From positions 1-9,075 of the forward strand of contig JBILFK010000054.1 in assembly GCA_044351685.1 (NCBI GenBank): 9,075 nucleotides of DNA, in the 5' to 3' direction. Below are positions 5,466 through 9,075 of the stretch, piece by piece. The notes beneath the pieces are model-generated. The model searched no databases. It had not been told where the DNA came from and was given only the letters and a program-made list of their open reading frames with translations. Numbering within the stretch: the first letter of the stretch is position 1; each line of letters opens with the position of its first letter. Made by a program: the position numbers and the translations under genes. Source of the stretch: JALHRI01 sp044351685 (GTDB lineage: Bacteria > Pseudomonadota > Alphaproteobacteria > Rickettsiales > UBA3002).

Positions 5466-5524
5466 GGTGTCCTCTAGCTAAAATAGTTCTTATTGTTTTG
5501 TTCTTTTCAGAATATCGTGGAACC

Positions 5525-5540
5525 GTTAATTTTCTCTTAA
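5525..5540 (-). promoter_or_regulatory. Full CtrA-binding box between rcdA and addA
   Basis: The minus strand reads TTAAGAGAAAATTAAC, an exact match to the full CtrA consensus TTAA-N7-TTAAC. It lies 60 bases upstream of the rcdA start codon and 24 bases upstream of the addA ATG. The orientation with the terminal C points towards rcdA. Close to rcdA it could activate that gene, while next to addA it could repress or set cell-cycle timing. The location before a CtrA-degradation factor argues against coincidence, although A/T-rich DNA produces such matches at some rate. Confidence 0.55.
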
Positions 5541-5564
5541 ATTTTGCCCATCGAGATTAAAATA

Positions 5565-8500
5565 ATGCACGCCCTTTTACCCTCCGAGAAAACACCATCA
5601 TTGGGGCTACAAAACTCGCGCTGGGTCACGGCGAATGCGGGTTCGGGCAAAACCTACACCCTCACATGGCGTATTGTGCAATGCTTGCTACATGGTGCGG
5701 CACCCGAATCGATATGGTGCGTTACTTACACCAATGCTGCCGCCAACGAAATGCGCGAAAGATTGGTTAAGCTATTGAAAGAGTTAAGCTATATAGACGA
5801 TATAACGCTTGCCGAGAAGCTTTCACCATGGGTTGATATGCCTGCGCTTTACGCGGATAAGGTAAGAATGCTCTATAGCAGCCTACTGGATAGTGCGCAT
5901 GGCGGCGTTCGTTTCATGACCATGCACGGGCTCTGCCAATCGCTTTTGGCCTCATTTCCGCTGGAAGCAGGTATTGTCCCCGGCTTCAGCCTGATCGAAG
6001 ATGATGCGCAAAAACAGAGAATGTTGCACGCCATTGAACGTGTGCTTGGAGATTCAACAACTCTAGACCCCACTGGCGCCGTAGAAAATGCCCTACGAAT
6101 TGTTCTGGCAGCGGGCAATTACGGGCGCGTTCAGGATATTTTGATGAAGCTAGCGCAACAAAAGCATCGTTGGGCATGGCTTGCGGAAATCCCTTTTGCG
6201 GAAATCGCTCGGAAATACCGTGAAATGTTCGAAATTCCGGAATCGCACACGATCGCTTCATTGCAGCACGATTTTTTATCGCAGCCCCCCATTGATTGCA
6301 GCCTTGCGATACAGGCCTTTGCTACCAACAATACCCCAAAACTACAGGGGTATGCAGATGTGCTATTGCGTTGGCAACAAGGCGATAGTGCCGCGCGCTT
6401 CACGTTACTGAATGATTATCAGGATGTTTTTTTAACCAAGCAAGGTACGGCGCGTAAGCTGCACCATTCGTGGTTTGGCAGTAAAATTCTGGCGCATGAT
6501 GGAGAAGCGGTAGCTTTTCTGCTGCGCGAACAAGCGCGCGTGGAAGCGTATGTTGAAGAATATACAAAGCTAAAATGCCTAGAAGAGGCATCGGCCATGA
6601 CCATTTTGGCAAGTGCAGCATTACAGATTTACCGTACACAAAACATGCGCGATGCACTGCTCGATTATGATGATTTGTTAAGCCGTTGCCATTACCTTAC
6701 CACGCAGGCCGATATGATGCCCTGGGTCATGAGTAAGCTGGATTTCAAGCTCGAGCATTTGCTGATTGATGAAGCGCAAGATACCAGCCCCATGCAGTGG
6801 CAAATTCTACAAACTTTCATTGAAGAAATTATTGCCCAGAAAACGAATGCGCTCACGCCAAAGACCATGTTTGTGGTGGGCGATGAAAAACAATCAATCT
6901 ATAGTTTTCAAGGCGCTGCCCCGTGGCTGCTCGATGAAATGAAAACGCACTTTAGCGCCTATTTACAACATAGTGATGCGCCACTTGAGGAAAAAACGCT
7001 CGCCACTTCGTATCGTTCAGCGCCCGCTGTGCTGGATTTTGTGAATGCTTTATGCAGGCACCCAGAATTACTCAATGCATTTAGCGCAAACCCCGTTCCC
7101 GAACATTTAGTGTATCATAGTGAACTTCCGGGAATGGTAGAATTATGGCCGCTCGTTGAGCAACCAGAAGTTACCGAAATTGCACCTTACACCGTGCCCA
7201 CCAGCTATGTGGTGCTGGAAGCCGCAACCCACACGCTAGCGCAAAATGTGGCAACAGCTATTCGTGATTTAATTGATGCGCCGAATGTTGTAAAAGATCG
7301 CAGGCTACGCGCGGGCGATATTCTAATTCTGGTACGAAATCGCAACCCCATGACACCGCTCATTATTCAGGCATTAGAGGCGGCGAATGTTCCCGTGCTT
7401 GGCGCTGATCGTTTAGCGCTTGGGGAGCATATCGCGGTCAAAGATTTAATGGCGCTGATTCGCTGGTGTTACGCGCCGCACGATGATGTGGCACTGGCGC
7501 AAATATTGCGATCGCCGTTAATAGGCATCAGCGAAGATGCATTATTTACCTTGGCATATAACCGTGGCGAAGCAAGCCTTTGGCAGCGTGTGCAGGCATC
7601 TGTGCATGGCGAAACATTGATGCGTTGGCGCAATAAGCGCTATGAAAATGCTTATGGCTTTTTGCATTACATCCTCGAAATAGAGCAATTATCGCGCAGT
7701 TTTACAGCGCGCATGGGTGAAGAAGTACTGGAGATTTTGGATGAATTATTGCTATTTTCCGCCAATAAGAACGACACGCCAGAGGCAGAGTTACTGGCGT
7801 TTTCTCACATGTTAACGCAGCGCTCACCTATCATTAAGCGTGACGGAAGTTCGGGCGATACTGATAAAGTGCAGGTCATGACCGTGCATAGCGCAAAAGG
7901 GTTAGAAGCCCCCGTGGTGTTTCTCGTAGATACAACAGCTGTGCCCGACTTACGAAAAGAACCGATATTTTATCACGAGACTGGCGCGCCGCTTTTCCAT
8001 TTAAGCGAAGATGCTGAGGGTGCCAGTGTGCTTTTACCCCTGAAAGAAGCCAAAAAACAGCAATTGCGCCACGAATATTTTCGGTTGCTGTATGTTGCCG
8101 TAACGCGTTCTGCCGAAAGGCTCTATATTACGGGCGCGGCACCCAAAAAGAAATCCGCCGAAGCCAGCTGGTACGATGTCATGCACGCACAATTGCAAAC
8201 CCTGCCGCATAATGTGTTGCCAGATGGTAGAATTGTATATGCTTCGGGTAATGTTTCTGGCCAAGATGCAAACAACAAAACGGCCAATATCGCCCCTGCA
8301 TTCACGCTGCCGGCATGGGCAAGCGCACCACCTGCACATGAAAGCGCAAAACGTTTTTGGAGCCCGTCTAATTTAATAGCGCACGAAGATACGAATTCTG
8401 GCGCCGCATACTCCGCGCACGATCCACGCCTTTATGGCGTGCTGCTGCATCAGGCGCTTGAATGGGTTACGCAGGATACTACGCCTGATCTATTGGTAAA

Positions 8501-8924
8501 ATTCGCCGAAATGCAGAGCTTGCCCGCAATGGCTGCAAAACTTTGCGAAGATGTGGCACGCTTGTTTGCAGAGCCAGAAATTGCCACGTTATTAGCCTAT
8601 CCTTGCTTGTGCGAACAACAAGTGGCGGGTGATATTATTCGGCAGGAAAAAAATTTGGCTGTGCGTGGCAGCATCGACCGCCTGATTATTCACAGCGATA
8701 CGGTGTGGGCGGTTGATTATAAAACTTCACCGAATATGCTAAGAAACATTGCCGATACCCCTGTATCTTATCGGCTGCAAATGCGGGCTTACCGGGATAT
8801 TCTGGCACAAATTTACCCGCAACATCAGGTGCAAGTCGCTATTTTATGGACAGCCGCCCCACGTCTTGATTGGCTTAGCGAGGCATTGCTTGAATGCGAT
8901 TGGTCAACAGCAATCGAGAAATGA
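5565..8924 (+). CDS. addA: Double-strand-break repair helicase-nuclease AddA
   Basis: This 1119-residue protein is the AddA subunit of the AddAB (RecBCD-like) enzyme, which unwinds and trims DNA ends to load RecA for recombination. It has the UvrD/Rep superfamily 1 helicase motifs in order: Walker A ANAGSGKT (23-30), TNAAANEM (56-63), Walker B DEAQD (402-406), GDEKQSIYSFQG (439 on), SYRSAPAVLDF after that, VHSAKGLE (774-781) and YVAVTRS (843-849). The C-terminal RecB-type nuclease domain has His962 in VLLHQALEW, Asp1038 in GSIDRL and Asp1051-Lys1053 in VDYKTS, so it looks catalytically intact. The length is typical for alphaproteobacterial AddA. The ATG at 5565 is preferred. An in-frame TTG at 5544 is the alternative, and both have weak ribosome binding sites (GAGAT eight bases before the ATG). 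trxA follows, as in many alphaproteobacteria, but addB is not upstream. Confidence 0.95.
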   Translation: MHALLPSEKTPSLGLQNSRWVTANAGSGKTYTLTWRIVQCLLHGAAPESIWCVTYTNAAANEMRERLVKLLKELSYIDDITLAEKLSPWVDMPALYADKVRMLYSSLLDSAHGGVRFMTMHGLCQSLLASFPLEAGIVPGFSLIEDDAQKQRMLHAIERVLGDSTTLDPTGAVENALRIVLAAGNYGRVQDILMKLAQQKHRWAWLAEIPFAEIARKYREMFEIPESHTIASLQHDFLSQPPIDCSLAIQAFATNNTPKLQGYADVLLRWQQGDSAARFTLLNDYQDVFLTKQGTARKLHHSWFGSKILAHDGEAVAFLLREQARVEAYVEEYTKLKCLEEASAMTILASAALQIYRTQNMRDALLDYDDLLSRCHYLTTQADMMPWVMSKLDFKLEHLLIDEAQDTSPMQWQILQTFIEEIIAQKTNALTPKTMFVVGDEKQSIYSFQGAAPWLLDEMKTHFSAYLQHSDAPLEEKTLATSYRSAPAVLDFVNALCRHPELLNAFSANPVPEHLVYHSELPGMVELWPLVEQPEVTEIAPYTVPTSYVVLEAATHTLAQNVATAIRDLIDAPNVVKDRRLRAGDILILVRNRNPMTPLIIQALEAANVPVLGADRLALGEHIAVKDLMALIRWCYAPHDDVALAQILRSPLIGISEDALFTLAYNRGEASLWQRVQASVHGETLMRWRNKRYENAYGFLHYILEIEQLSRSFTARMGEEVLEILDELLLFSANKNDTPEAELLAFSHMLTQRSPIIKRDGSSGDTDKVQVMTVHSAKGLEAPVVFLVDTTAVPDLRKEPIFYHETGAPLFHLSEDAEGASVLLPLKEAKKQQLRHEYFRLLYVAVTRSAERLYITGAAPKKKSAEASWYDVMHAQLQTLPHNVLPDGRIVYASGNVSGQDANNKTANIAPAFTLPAWASAPPAHESAKRFWSPSNLIAHEDTNSGAAYSAHDPRLYGVLLHQALEWVTQDTTPDLLVKFAEMQSLPAMAAKLCEDVARLFAEPEIATLLAYPCLCEQQVAGDIIRQEKNLAVRGSIDRLIIHSDTVWAVDYKTSPNMLRNIADTPVSYRLQMRAYRDILAQIYPQHQVQVAILWTAAPRLDWLSEALLECDWSTAIEK

Positions 8925-8936
8925 CGCTCAGGTAAC

Positions 8937-8977
8937 TTGACAGTGCGATTGGTGCGGGGGTAGCATTAGCGTATAAA
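8937..8977 (+). promoter_or_regulatory. Candidate trxA promoter region
   Basis: Two overlapping sigma-70-like pairs are visible between addA and trxA. One is a perfect -35 TTGACA (8937-8942) with TAGCAT (8961-8966) at 18 bases. The other is TTGGTG (8949-8954) with TATAAA (8972-8977) at 17 bases. Either would let thioredoxin be made independently of addA. The second would leave a leader of only about 13 bases holding the ribosome binding site. Confidence 0.5.
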
Positions 8978-8996
8978 ATAATTTTTAAGAGGTGTT

Positions 8997-9075
8997 ATGA
9001 CAACCAAACATATTTCCGACAGTGAATTTGAGACTGTCATCAGCACATCCAGCACCCCTGTATTGGTAGATTTTT
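8997..9075 (+). CDS. trxA: Thioredoxin, N-terminal fragment (runs off right edge)
   Basis: The first 26 codons are present and end in VLVDF, the strand that precedes the WCGPC active site of thioredoxin, which lies beyond the window. The start MTTKHISDSEFETVI is typical of thioredoxin 1, the general cytoplasmic disulfide reductase. The ATG at 8997-8999 has AAGAGGTG three to four bases upstream, a strong ribosome binding site. It follows addA by 72 bases on the same strand, an arrangement common in alphaproteobacteria, and has its own candidate promoters. The active-site cysteines cannot be checked here. Confidence 0.85.
   Translation, partial: MTTKHISDSEFETVISTSSTPVLVDF

Noticed and set aside
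8034..8339. 101-codon minus-strand frame inside addA
   Set aside because: It is a shadow in a region where AddA motifs are clearly encoded on the plus strand.

Overview
The window looks like ordinary chromosomal DNA of an alphaproteobacterium with moderate GC content. The evidence is an RcdA-like (DUF1465) cell-cycle protein, an AddA-type helicase-nuclease followed directly by a thioredoxin gene, a PhaR-type polyhydroxyalkanoate (PHA) regulator, and a perfect full CtrA box (TTAA-N7-TTAAC). No mobile element, CRISPR array, tRNA or rRNA is visible. No stretch longer than about 120 bases lacks a gene or recognisable site.

Left part (1-2827, minus strand) is a PHA synthesis operon. It reads, in transcription order, a small PhaE-like/coiled-coil protein (2402-2827), a compact PHA synthase PhaC (1354-2682), acetyl-CoA acetyltransferase PhaA (92-1276), and the first ten codons of acetoacetyl-CoA reductase PhaB (1-30, running off the edge). 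Together these would turn two acetyl-CoA into acetoacetyl-CoA, then 3-hydroxybutyryl-CoA, then polyester granules. The first two genes overlap out of frame by about 250-280 bases, which is unusually long. The regulator gene phaR (2917-3405, plus strand) diverges from the operon across a short shared control region of about 90 bases.

Middle part (3409-5465, minus strand) holds, from left to right, an unrecognised 88-residue protein convergent with phaR, an unrecognised 351-residue membrane protein with a long acidic/proline-rich N-terminus, a previously uncalled 31-codon membrane miniprotein gene (4932-5027), and an rcdA-like gene (5040-5465). The miniprotein has a strong ribosome binding site and sits just after rcdA. 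The gaps contain a 17-base palindrome (3713-3729) and a pair of 9-base direct repeats spaced 11 bases apart (4871-4890), both placed like regulator-binding sites.

Right part (5565-9075, plus strand) holds addA, which encodes the helicase-nuclease subunit of AddAB recombinational repair, and the start of trxA (thioredoxin), which runs off the right edge. addB is not next to addA here. The CtrA box lies between rcdA and addA, which suggests a CtrA-RcdA feedback loop and possibly cell-cycle control or interference at addA.

Nothing here is clearly a wholly new system. The items most worth a second look are the phaE-like/phaC overlap, the CtrA box, the miniprotein downstream of rcdA, and the two orphan genes with their putative operators.
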